NCBI GenBank assembly: GCA_033763395.1
Contig: JANRKQ010000111.1
Location: forward strand, 1 to 64,000
Direction: 5' to 3'
DNA from: Xiheimicrobium sp033763395
GTDB lineage: Bacteria > Myxococcota > Myxococcia > Myxococcales > Myxococcaceae
Length of the DNA stretch: 64,000 bases
Positions 35,870-43,759 of this stretch are shown here, piece after piece. The notes under the pieces were generated by a model that saw nothing but the letters and a program-made list of their open reading frames with translations, was not told the DNA's origin and searched no databases. How positions within the stretch are numbered: position 1 is the first letter of the stretch; the number at the start of each line of letters is the position of its first letter. The translations under genes and the position numbers were made by a program.

Positions 35870-36556
35870 TCAGCCGCGGGCGCGAACCATCGCGACGATG
35901 CGACCGTCCTCCAGCCGCAGCACCTCGGCCTCGAGCGTGAACGGAGGATCCGTCGCCTCCAGGAACAGTGCGACGGAGACGCGCTCATCCCCGTGACGGT
36001 CGACGCGCGCGGCCTGGAAGCCGAAGAACCGGCCCAGCCGCGGCGCGAGCGCCTTGTAGACGGCCTCCTTGACGGCGAAGCGCACCATGACGTCCGGCCA
36101 CCGCTCGGCCTGTGGGAGCGCCTCCACCAGCGCCAGCTCTTCGGGCCGGCACACGCGGCTCGCGATGCTGGATCGATCGCGGGCTCCACCTTCGAGATCG
36201 ACTCCGACCGATCCTGCACCGCTGGGCCCGACGAGCGCGAGCGCCAGGTCTTCCTTGTGCGTGAGCGACACCGACCAGCCAGCCGGTGTGAGCGGGGCGC
36301 GCGCGGAATCCGACAGCAGCGGGTGCGCGGTGACGTCGGCGCCGAGCGACAGGGCCGCGGCACGGTACGCGAGCCGGCCTCCCACCACCTCGATCTGCCG
36401 CCGGCCCCGCTCGGACTCGGCCAGGGCCCGCTCCCGGGGGTGGAGACGCTCGAGCACGTCGACCGGAACCGGGTCGACGCCCGCCGGGAGCGCCACCGCC
36501 GCCAGCACGCCGAAGCGCACCGGCCGAACCCACGCCGTGTGGAAGGGGTCGGTCAC
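35870..36556 (-). CDS. 4'-phosphopantetheinyl transferase (PfaE-type)
   Basis: A 228-aa Sfp/EntD-superfamily transferase. Magnesium-binding GVDLE gives Asp120 and Glu122, and the second motif is RFAVKEAVYKAL (Lys163, Glu164, Lys168). It moves the phosphopantetheine arm of CoA onto the serine of carrier proteins. Its position, convergent with and 43 bases from the pfa-ole operon, makes the three PfaA ACP domains the likely targets. PUFA synthases require such a dedicated enzyme (PfaE), and none is fused to the synthase. Start GTG at 36556. Confidence 0.88.
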   Translation of the reverse strand: MTDPFHTAWVRPVRFGVLAAVALPAGVDPVPVDVLERLHPRERALAESERGRRQIEVVGGRLAYRAAALSLGADVTAHPLLSDSARAPLTPAGWSVSLTHKEDLALALVGPSGAGSVGVDLEGGARDRSSIASRVCRPEELALVEALPQAERWPDVMVRFAVKEAVYKALAPRLGRFFGFQAARVDRHGDERVSVALFLEATDPPFTLEAEVLRLEDGRIVAMVRARG

Positions 36557-36690
36557 CAGTTCGTCATCGTAGCCCCGGCCCGAACGCTCCGGCCGGCCAG
36601 TTTTTCAGGGAAACCGCGCACCGCTTCGCTAGGTTGGCGGCTCTGCTCGTCGTCGACGAGTCACCTTTCGTATCGAGGCATCGAGGCCGA

Positions 36691-37617
36691 GTGGACGAGC
36701 TGGTCAACAAGCGGGTCGTTCTCATCACGGGCAAGGGCGGTGTGGGCCGCTCGGTCATGACGGCGGCGCTGGCGAAGCTCGCCGCGGCGCGAGGGCGTCG
36801 TGTGCTCGTCACCGAGATCGCGGAAGAAGGCGACGACTACTCGCCCCTGGCCCGTCACTGGGGCCGCGAGCGGTTGCCAAAGCTGCCAGAGCCGCTGGAG
36901 CCCAACCTTCAGGGCGCCGCGCTGCTCGCGCGCACGGGCCAGGAGCTCTTCCTCAAGTCCGTGCTCCGGTCTGGAACGCTGGCGCGCGCGGCCATCAGCA
37001 GCGACGCCCTGCGGCGGCTGTTGTCGGCGGGCCCCTCGTTCCGCGAGATGGGCGTGTTCTTCCAGCTGCTCTCGGCGCTGCGGGAGCAGACGAACGGCGC
37101 GCCCACGCACGAGCTGATCCTCATCGACATGCCGGCCACCGGCCACACGCTCTCGCTCACCGGCCTGCCGGAGCTGCTGTTGCGCCTCGTCCCGGGTGGG
37201 CCCATCGCCGCGGCGCTCAAAGAGGGCCAGCGGTACCTGAACGATCCAGCGCTCGCCGCCGCGTGGATCGTCACGCTCCCCGAGACGCTCCCGGTGAGCG
37301 AGTGCCTCGAGCTGATCGAGGGCCTCGGCAAGACGAAGATGCCCGTGGGCGGCGTGGTGGTGAACCGCATGCCGGCCGATCCCTTCACGCCCGAGGAGCG
37401 CCAGGGGCTGACGCCGCTGGTCGAGCAGCACGCCTGGCTGGGCCGCGAGCTGTTCCGCAAGCCGCTGGTGGCGCACCGCGAGCTGGCGCGCCTGCGCAGT
37501 CACACCCGGCTGCCGATCTTCGTGACGCCGGAGCTGCCGCACGAGGGCTTGATCCCTGCGCTCTCGAAGCTCCTCGACTCGGCGTCACCCATGCCGCTCG
37601 TCACCGGAGGCGCCTGA
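36691..37617 (+). CDS. ArsA/GET3-like ATPase, first of pair, P-loop Lys replaced
   Basis: A 308-aa deviant-Walker ATPase. The motif is GKGGVGRS (residues 14-21): the signature Lys15 is present but the P-loop Lys is Arg20. DMPATGH (~near residue 147) matches the switch region of ArsA/Get3. GTG at 36691 is chosen because it directly precedes the beta strand (VDELVNKRVVLIT) and has GAGG upstream; a TTG at 36634 would add 19 residues. Two bases separate it from the partner gene. Client or cargo unknown; there are no arsenic genes nearby. Confidence 0.8.
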   Translation: MDELVNKRVVLITGKGGVGRSVMTAALAKLAAARGRRVLVTEIAEEGDDYSPLARHWGRERLPKLPEPLEPNLQGAALLARTGQELFLKSVLRSGTLARAAISSDALRRLLSAGPSFREMGVFFQLLSALREQTNGAPTHELILIDMPATGHTLSLTGLPELLLRLVPGGPIAAALKEGQRYLNDPALAAAWIVTLPETLPVSECLELIEGLGKTKMPVGGVVVNRMPADPFTPEERQGLTPLVEQHAWLGRELFRKPLVAHRELARLRSHTRLPIFVTPELPHEGLIPALSKLLDSASPMPLVTGGA

Positions 37618-37619
37618 CG

Positions 37620-38723
37620 ATGGCCAGCCCCCGCATCGGCGAGCTGCTCAAGACGAAGAAGGTGATCGTCTGCTGCGGCGCGGGCGGAGTGGGCAAGACC
37701 ACGACCGCCGCGGCCCTGTCTCTCGCGGCGGCGCGCGCAGGCCGGCGGGTGTTGGTGCTGACGATCGACCCGTCGCGGCGGCTGGCCGAGACCCTCGGTG
37801 TCTCGCGCAACCCGCCCGATCCGGTGCGCATCCCGAGGGAGCGCTCCGACGCGGCCGGCATCACCACGGGCACGCTCGACGCGTGGATGCTCGACATCAA
37901 GCTCGTGTCCGACGGCGCGGTCCGCCGGCTGGTGAAGAGCGAGGCCGACGCGCAGCGCATCTTGTCGAACCGCATCTACCAGCAGGTCTCGACGATGGTG
38001 GCGGGCATGCACGAGTACACGGCGATGGAGGCGCTCCATCGCCTGGTGCACGCCGGCAGCTACGATCTCGTCGTGCTCGACACGCCGCCCTCGCGCAATG
38101 CGCTCGACTTCCTCGAGGCGCCCCGGCGGCTGTCGGGCCTCGTCGACACCCGGGCCATCTCGGCGTTCCTCCCGAAGTCCGACAGCCTGGTGGCGCGCGC
38201 GGCCTCACGGGTGATCGAGAAGATCCTCTCGGCCGTCTTCGGCGAGGAGTTCGCCCACGAGTTCGTCGGCTTCCTCACCACCTTCACCGGCATCTTCCAG
38301 TCGCTCAACGTCGACGTGAGCGAGATGCGGCGCTTCCTCTCTGGCGACGACGTGGCCTTCCTGCTCGTCACCTCGCCCGCGCCGGCCGCGCTCACCGAGG
38401 CGTCGTTCTTCCACGACAAGACGAGAGAGCTGACGCTGCCGTTCCGCGGCTTCGTGCTCAACCGCAGCCATGCGACCGAGGCGTCACGCGCCATGCCCTC
38501 GCTCCCGCCAGGCGCGTCGAGCGCGGTGTCATCGGGGCTGCCGAAGCTGCTGGGCCTCGCCGAGCTCGAGAAGGCCGCGGCGGAGCGCGATCGCACGCTG
38601 CTCCACGAACTCACGCAGCGGGCGGGGCAGGGCGCGACGGCGATGGCGCTGCCGGAGCTCCCTCAGGGGGCCGACGACATCGCCACGCTCGTCACCGTCG
38701 CCGACGCACTGACGGCGGGGTGA
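37620..38723 (+). CDS. ArsA/GET3-like ATPase, second of pair, signature Lys missing
   Basis: A 367-aa partner. The P-loop is GAGGVGKT (residues 20-27): it keeps the canonical Lys26 but has Ala at the signature-lysine position 21. IDPSRRLAETLG and LDTPPSRNALDFL follow (switch regions). Residues ~180-260 are helical and could form a Get3-like client groove. The gene starts 2 bases after its partner, so a heteromeric complex is likely. Possible roles are membrane-protein targeting or spatial organisation; neither is shown. Confidence 0.82.
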   Translation: MASPRIGELLKTKKVIVCCGAGGVGKTTTAAALSLAAARAGRRVLVLTIDPSRRLAETLGVSRNPPDPVRIPRERSDAAGITTGTLDAWMLDIKLVSDGAVRRLVKSEADAQRILSNRIYQQVSTMVAGMHEYTAMEALHRLVHAGSYDLVVLDTPPSRNALDFLEAPRRLSGLVDTRAISAFLPKSDSLVARAASRVIEKILSAVFGEEFAHEFVGFLTTFTGIFQSLNVDVSEMRRFLSGDDVAFLLVTSPAPAALTEASFFHDKTRELTLPFRGFVLNRSHATEASRAMPSLPPGASSAVSSGLPKLLGLAELEKAAAERDRTLLHELTQRAGQGATAMALPELPQGADDIATLVTVADALTAG

Positions 38724-38729
38724 GCCCGT

Positions 38730-39386
38730 CTACTTGAAGGGCTGGCCGCCCCGGAGCAGCACGACCGTCTCGGCCGGCTCGATCACCGACACCTCGATGT
38801 CCGTCACCACGAGGCTGCTGGGCGCCTTGTTCCCGGCTTCGTCGAAGAGCACCGCGGACGACAGCGCGATGGAGCCGCCGTTGGCCTCCATGGTGGCGAG
38901 CGTGGCGCGGTACTTCCCGTTCACCAGCACCTCGACGTCCTGCCAGGTTTCGGTCGACTCGTTCTTCACCAGGTAGATCGGCCGATCGGCGTCGCCCGCG
39001 CGAATGAGCGTGGCGTGAATGTCGTTGGTCGGCCCGCGGTTGCCGCAGGCCACGGTGACCGAGCTCACCGAGAGGAAGAGCCACGCCACCAGCACGCCGA
39101 ACTTGTACTTGAAGAACCGATCGGAGCTGCGGAAGTCCTCGGCGACCTCGGAGAGGATCGACACCGAGTTGAGCAGCGTGTCGAGCGCGCCTTCCTTGAT
39201 CGCGGCCTTGTCGAGCTTCTTCTTGGGCTCCGGCGTCAGCGGCTGATCGCGCATCGCGCTGCGCACGGCCGCCATCTTCGGGTTGCTCGGCGACGACTTG
39301 AGCGGCGGGGGCGGGAGATCGAGCTCGAGGCCCGAGGGATCGAACGGCTTATCTGGCGGCTTCTGGTCGTCCACGCGGAGCGCCAC
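38730..39386 (-). CDS. Single-pass membrane protein of unknown function
   Basis: A 218-aa protein. The acidic/Pro-rich cytoplasmic N-terminus is followed by one helix near residues 97-115 (FGVLVAWLFLSVSSVTVAC), then a ~100-residue extracytoplasmic beta-rich domain that reads like an Ig/FxxY-type fold (LVKNESTETW, VLVNGKYRATL). GTG at 39386 or, with better spacing to GGGTGG, GTG at 39374 could start it. It is last in a minus-strand group with the TPR lipoprotein and plsC. Confidence 0.6.
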   Translation of the reverse strand: MALRVDDQKPPDKPFDPSGLELDLPPPPLKSSPSNPKMAAVRSAMRDQPLTPEPKKKLDKAAIKEGALDTLLNSVSILSEVAEDFRSSDRFFKYKFGVLVAWLFLSVSSVTVACGNRGPTNDIHATLIRAGDADRPIYLVKNESTETWQDVEVLVNGKYRATLATMEANGGSIALSSAVLFDEAGNKAPSSLVVTDIEVSVIEPAETVVLLRGGQPFK

Positions 39387-39410
39387 CCTAGCAGAACCGC
39401 GCCCTGCGCT

Positions 39411-40739
39411 TCAGGGCTGCTTCACGCGCTCGAGCGCCCTTGAGGCCAGCGCGTTCTCTGGTTGCTGCTCGAGCACCTGCTCGAGGTACTTCGAGGCCTC
39501 GGCCCGCGCGGCCTGCTTCTCGGTGGCGGCCCTCACCTTCAGGTACTTCTCGGCGTGGAGCAGCCCCAGGCGCAGGGTGGCCTCGAGGTTCTCGGGGTTG
39601 CGCGACAGCTCGGCCTTCAGCTCGCGATCGGCTGCCGGCCAGTTCGACTCGAGCTGGTGCACGAGCGCCAGCTTGCCGCGCGCGAACCAGTCTTCGGGCC
39701 GCAGCCGCGTCGCGGTGCGGAACGCCACCAGGGCCTTCGCGAGATCCTGCCGCTCGAGCGCCACGTCACCCAGCTTGAACCAGGCGTCTTCGAGGCACGG
39801 GTTCTTCTCGAGCGCCTTCTCGTAGAGCTCCTTCGCCTGGCTCGAGCGCTGCCGCGCCCCGTAGAGATCGGCCAGGTACAGGTACGCCTTGCCGTCGTCA
39901 GGTGACAGCTCGATCGCGCGCTTGAGCTCCTCGATGGCGCGGCCCGCGTCGTCCACCCGCGCCGCGGCGAGGCCCAACAGCGCGTGCAGGACGCCCAGAT
40001 CGGGGTACTCGCGCAGCAGCTCCTCGAGCTCCGAGATGGCCTGCTGGGGCACGTCGGCCACCTGGAGCCAGTTCAGCGCCTGATCGAGCTTCGGCCGCCC
40101 GGCCTTCGGGAAGCCCGCGAAGGGATCCGAGATCTCCTCCATCAGCGCCTTCGCGGTTGCGGCTTCCTGCGGCGTGCAGTCTTCGGTCACCACGCGGCGC
40201 ACGGCCTCGATGGCGTCCTTCGTGCGGCCGGTGCGGTGCAGGGCCTTCGCGCGCGGCAGGTTCCACGCGGTGCGCTGGGGGCTCAAGCCGACGGCCTTCG
40301 AGAGCGCCACCTCGGCGGCTGGGAAGCGCTCCGACTCGAGCAGCGCGAGGCCCAGGCGGTACTGGAACTCGCCTTCGGTGGGCGCGAGGGCGATCGCCTG
40401 CTCGAAGGCCTCGATCGCCGGGCCCGTGGCGTCACGGGCGTTCGCGTAGAGCGTGAGGCCACGCGCGTACCACTCCACCGCGTCCCGTGGCGCCTGGAGC
40501 CGGGCGAGGAGCGCCGCGGCCTGATCGGCCTTCACGTGCGCCTCGACCCACGCCCGCGCGAGGTCCAGATCCTTCGGGGCTTCGGCGCGCAGCCGCTCGA
40601 GCTGCTCGAGGGCCTGAGCGGTGTCGCCCTTCTGCAGGGCCAGGAGGGCGCGCTCGCGGGGCGTCACGGGCCCGAGCCCCGAGGCGTCGGTCGTTACGCA
40701 GCCCGAAAAGACGACGAGCGCCGCGGCCAGCCACCTCAT
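39411..40739 (-). CDS. TPR-repeat lipoprotein
   Basis: A 442-aa protein. The signal peptide has lipobox VFSGC (Cys14). About eight to ten tetratricopeptide repeats follow (for instance the unit around AYLYLADLYGARQRSSQAKE). It is likely a periplasmic-side scaffold on the outer membrane. The ATG overlaps the plsC stop by 4 bases, so it is translated with plsC. No enzymatic motif. Confidence 0.8.
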   Translation of the reverse strand: MRWLAAALVVFSGCVTTDASGLGPVTPRERALLALQKGDTAQALEQLERLRAEAPKDLDLARAWVEAHVKADQAAALLARLQAPRDAVEWYARGLTLYANARDATGPAIEAFEQAIALAPTEGEFQYRLGLALLESERFPAAEVALSKAVGLSPQRTAWNLPRAKALHRTGRTKDAIEAVRRVVTEDCTPQEAATAKALMEEISDPFAGFPKAGRPKLDQALNWLQVADVPQQAISELEELLREYPDLGVLHALLGLAAARVDDAGRAIEELKRAIELSPDDGKAYLYLADLYGARQRSSQAKELYEKALEKNPCLEDAWFKLGDVALERQDLAKALVAFRTATRLRPEDWFARGKLALVHQLESNWPAADRELKAELSRNPENLEATLRLGLLHAEKYLKVRAATEKQAARAEASKYLEQVLEQQPENALASRALERVKQP

Positions 40740-41527
40740 GCCTGGGCCTGCCGGTCACGCGCGCGCGCCACGCCCTCGGTGCCCTTCGCGGCGACGGTGG
40801 TCGACTTGTCGCCGCCCTTGCCGCCGAGCTCGATGGAGAGATCGATGATGCGATCGCGCACGGCCTTCATGAGCGCCTCGCGATCGTCTCCGAAGGCCTT
40901 CGGGTCGACGGGGTCGCCGACCGAGATCGCGATGGGGCCCGGGGTGATGTTCCATGAGTTCTTCGGCATCAGCTTGCCCGACCCCTCGATCGCGACGGGC
41001 ACCACCGGCACGCCGGCCTTCATCGCGAGCGCGAAGGGGCCCTTCTTGAAGGGCATGATGGCGAGATCGGGGCTCCGCGTTCCCTCGGGGAACATGGCGA
41101 TCGAGATGCCCCCTCGAATGCGCTCACCGGCCAGCTCGAGCGACCGGATGGCCTTCTTGTGGTTCGACCGATCGATGAACACGAACTTCGCGAACGTCAT
41201 GTACCAGCCCATCACCGGCACGTACTGGAGCGCCTTCTTCGCCACGAACCGGAAGTTCACCGGCAGCGCGAGGAACAGCGCGGGGATGTCGATGGTCGAC
41301 TGGTGGTTGCAGACGTAGATGGCGGGCTTGCTGAAGTCGACGCGCTCGAGGCCCTTCACCGACAGCTTCGCGCCGCCGGCCCACAGCAGCACCGGGCTCC
41401 AGATGCGCTGGACGATCACCATCGACGTCGAGGCGTCGAGGGTGAGCAGCGACACGAGGATGGTGAACGGGAAGAGGATCGTCGTCCACGCACCGGCGAT
41501 GAAGATGCAGAAGAGGTTGCGCAGCAT
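40736..41527 (-). CDS. plsC: 1-acyl-sn-glycerol-3-phosphate acyltransferase
   Basis: A 263-aa PlsC-family protein. The catalytic NH-x4-D motif has His75 and Asp80 in NHQSTID; the substrate motif FPEGTR is at 146-151. A hydrophobic N-terminal segment anchors it in the inner membrane. It esterifies lysophosphatidate with an acyl thioester. It sits between two TPR lipoprotein genes rather than near other lipid genes. It is 5 kb from the pfa-ole operon on the other strand, so a link to PUFA incorporation is only possible. Confidence 0.88.
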   Translation of the reverse strand: MLRNLFCIFIAGAWTTILFPFTILVSLLTLDASTSMVIVQRIWSPVLLWAGGAKLSVKGLERVDFSKPAIYVCNHQSTIDIPALFLALPVNFRFVAKKALQYVPVMGWYMTFAKFVFIDRSNHKKAIRSLELAGERIRGGISIAMFPEGTRSPDLAIMPFKKGPFALAMKAGVPVVPVAIEGSGKLMPKNSWNITPGPIAISVGDPVDPKAFGDDREALMKAVRDRIIDLSIELGGKGGDKSTTVAAKGTEGVARARDRQAQA

Positions 41528-41536
41528 GGCGAGGGC

Positions 41537-42262
41537 TCAGGGCCCGACCACCTCAATAAACCCGGGCGTGCCTGCGAGGAAAGCGAAGGCGGGGTCCGAC
41601 TCGACGGCGGCCCGGGGCCAGGCGGCACCGAAGCGGCTGCGGGCGGCCTTCAGGTAGAGCAGGGTGTCGGTCGCCCGGCGTTGGGCGGCAGCGAGCCGAG
41701 CCAGCCCGTAGGGCCCCAGCGCCGACGCCGCGTCGCCCTTCTCGAGCGCTTCGAGGGCCGTCTGAGCTTCGCCGAAGCGCCCCAGCGCGAGCAGCGCCGA
41801 GCCCTCGAGGTAGCGGGCGGCCGACGAGGTGGGCTCGACCTTGAGGAGGGCCTGGGCCTGACCGAGCGCGGCTTCGGCGTCGCCCGGGCCTCCACGAAGG
41901 AGGAAGGCGCGCGCGCGCAGGAGCGTCGCCCGATTCGAGGCCTGCCCGTCGAGCAGCCCCAACGCGACCCCAGCGTCGGCGGCCGCGATGGCGAGCTGGG
42001 CGAGGCCGAGGCGGGCTTCCGCCGAGTCCCGGTCTTGCGCGAGGGCCTGCGAGAAGGCGGCGGTGGCGAGGGCGGGGTCGTTCTTCGACAGGGCCGCAAC
42101 CCCGACGAGCGCCTTCGTCGTCGCGTTCGACGGGTCGGCCTCGGCCGCGGCCTGGTACGCCGTCACCGCCTCGCGCCACCGGCCCGCCTTCGCCTCGGAG
42201 TGGCCGGCCTGCACCTGCCGCTCCGACGTCGAGGGGCACCCGCTGACCAGCGCCACAGACAC
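41537..42262 (-). CDS. TPR-like lipoprotein, start uncertain
   Basis: About 241 aa from GTG 42262. A hydrophobic stretch ends in a lipobox LVSGC. Helical TPR-like repeats follow (AVTAYQAAAEADPSNATTK and similar). With GTG 42262 the signal peptide would be only 9 residues; the hydrophobic segment (RAARLVVSVALVSGC) extends upstream, but the only earlier in-frame start (42355) lies inside tRNA-Glu. A perfect inverted repeat (42266-42294) sits right before the start. It is followed by plsC after 9 bases. Confidence 0.6.
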   Translation of the reverse strand: MSVALVSGCPSTSERQVQAGHSEAKAGRWREAVTAYQAAAEADPSNATTKALVGVAALSKNDPALATAAFSQALAQDRDSAEARLGLAQLAIAAADAGVALGLLDGQASNRATLLRARAFLLRGGPGDAEAALGQAQALLKVEPTSSAARYLEGSALLALGRFGEAQTALEALEKGDAASALGPYGLARLAAAQRRATDTLLYLKAARSRFGAAWPRAAVESDPAFAFLAGTPGFIEVVGP

Positions 42263-42265
42263 GAC

Positions 42266-42294
42266 GAGCCTGGCGGCGCGTGACCGCCAGGCTC
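42266..42294 (-). repeat. Perfect inverted repeat between tRNA-Glu and a lipoprotein gene
   Basis: GAGCCTGGCGG and CCGCCAGGCTC are 11-bp arms with a 7-base loop CGCGTGA. It lies 14 bases after the tRNA-Glu end (minus-strand sense) and has no U-tract after it. It may be a partial terminator, a 3' processing element or an attenuator of the lipoprotein gene. Confidence 0.5.
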
Positions 42295-42308
42295 GCGTGT
42301 ACCGTCGT

Positions 42309-42381
42309 TGACCCCATCGGGATTCGAACCCGAGTTTTAGCCTTGAAAGGGCCACGTCCTAGGCCTCTAGACGATGGGGCC
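42309..42381 (-). tRNA. tRNA-Glu (anticodon TTC)
   Basis: Acceptor GGCCCCA pairs with TGGGGTC. The anticodon stem TGGCC/GGCTA has loop CTTTCAA with anticodon TTC, the T-arm is TCGGG-TTCGAAT-CCCGA, and the discriminator is A at 42309. No CCA is encoded. It lies 3 bases after tRNA-Lys, so the two are processed from one transcript. Confidence 0.95.
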
Positions 42382-42384
42382 GAT

Positions 42385-42460
<76 letters not shown>

Positions 42461-42490
42461 GCACCTGTTGTTTTCGTGTGACGGCACTCC

Positions 42491-43072
42491 TCACTTCTTT
42501 TTCGCGGTCTTGTCGGCTTCGACGGTGACTCCCACCGACGCGGTGATGCCGTCAACCTGAATGTCCACCGTGGTGGTGCCGGGGTCTAATGGCAGCACCG
42601 AGTCTCCGCCCACGATCGTCGCGATGGCCTTGTCCTTCACCGCGTACGTGGCGCCGCGCTTGCCCAGGTCCTTGCCATCGAGCCCCAGGAATTTCAGGCG
42701 GATGGGCTGCGCGTCGCCGCCCTCCACGAGGGTGATGGTGGGGCTCTGCACCTCGATCTTCTCGACGAACTTCACCCGCACGGGGATCGCCGCCTCGACG
42801 TCGTCGTACTTCGCGATCACCTCGGTGACGCCCGACTTCTTCGGCTTGAGCTGGGCCTTGGCGTTGATCTCGGCGACCTCAGGGTCCTTCACCCGCCAGG
42901 TGGGCACGGCGCGCTCGGCGCGGTTGCCTGCCCGTGACATGCAGCGCGCCGAGAGGTTCTTCGACTCGCCGCGAGACTGGAACTCCACGTCGGCCGGCGC
43001 GATCTCGATGTAGTCGACCTTGTCGCAGGCACACGCCACCACCGAAAGGAGCGTCAGCATGAGTCGTCGCAT
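42491..43072 (-). CDS. Ig-like (BIG2-type) periplasmic lipoprotein
   Basis: A 193-aa protein with a signal peptide ending VVACAC (Cys16 or Cys14). The rest is beta-rich, with two Ig-like units carrying the 'K-SG-VTEV-AKYD' and 'PGTTTVDIQVDG' pattern of BIG2 domains. The C-terminus is Lys-rich. Function unknown; such domains usually bind partners or carbohydrates at the surface. The ATG at 43072 starts the signal peptide. Divergent from greB with a 53-base gap. Confidence 0.65.
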   Translation of the reverse strand: MRRLMLTLLSVVACACDKVDYIEIAPADVEFQSRGESKNLSARCMSRAGNRAERAVPTWRVKDPEVAEINAKAQLKPKKSGVTEVIAKYDDVEAAIPVRVKFVEKIEVQSPTITLVEGGDAQPIRLKFLGLDGKDLGKRGATYAVKDKAIATIVGGDSVLPLDPGTTTVDIQVDGITASVGVTVEADKTAKKK

Positions 43073-43125
43073 GGCGCGCGCGCATAGCACGAGTCGGCGC
43101 CAAACTCGTGCTACCAGCGGCGCGC

Positions 43126-43695
43126 ATGGCGACGCGACGTGACGAAGACGAACCGGTCGAGGGCGAGGAGGGCGAGTTCGCTCCCGACGAAGACGAGGCC
43201 GAGGACGAGCCGGCGCAGAAGGGCACCCGCTACATCACGCCGGCCGGGCTCGAGGTGCTGCGCGCCGAGCTCAAGCAGTTGCTCACCGTCGAGCGCCCGA
43301 AGGTGACGGCCGAGGTGAGCGCGGCGGCCGCGCTGGGCGACCGCAGCGAGAACGCCGAGTACCTCTACGGCAAGAAGCGCCTGCGCGAGATCGATCGGCG
43401 GCTGCGCTTCCTCCAGAAGCGCGTCGAGTCGCTCACCGTCATCGAGCCGAAGGACCAGAAGGAAAAGGACCGCGTCTTCTTCGGCGCCACCGTCACCCTG
43501 CAGAACGACGAAGACGAGACGAAGGCCACCTACATGCTGGTCGGGCCCGACGAGACCGACCTCAAGACAGGGAAGATCTCGGTCGACTCACCCGTCGCCC
43601 GCGCGCTCATTGGCAAGCGGAAAGGTGACTCGGTCACGGTGATGCGCCCGAAAGGCGATGCGGACTTCACGATTCTGAGCATCCGGTACGTCTGA
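43126..43695 (+). CDS. greB: Transcript cleavage factor GreA/GreB family
   Basis: A 189-aa protein. After an acidic, disordered 33-residue extension comes the coiled-coil finger domain (RYITPAGLEVLRAELKQL, then ALGDRSENAEYLYGKKRLREID with the acidic tip), then the FKBP-like C-terminal domain ending DFTILSIRYV. It reactivates backtracked RNA polymerase by stimulating RNA cleavage. The YGKKRLREIDRR pattern favours GreB. The acidic N-terminal extension is longer than in E. coli. Start ATG at 43126. Confidence 0.88.
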   Translation: MATRRDEDEPVEGEEGEFAPDEDEAEDEPAQKGTRYITPAGLEVLRAELKQLLTVERPKVTAEVSAAAALGDRSENAEYLYGKKRLREIDRRLRFLQKRVESLTVIEPKDQKEKDRVFFGATVTLQNDEDETKATYMLVGPDETDLKTGKISVDSPVARALIGKRKGDSVTVMRPKGDADFTILSIRYV

Positions 43696-43759
43696 GCGGG
43701 TATGGTCGAGCCGCTACAGGCTCGTCGCACTCCCGTTCAACTTCCTTCGAGGGGGCCGT

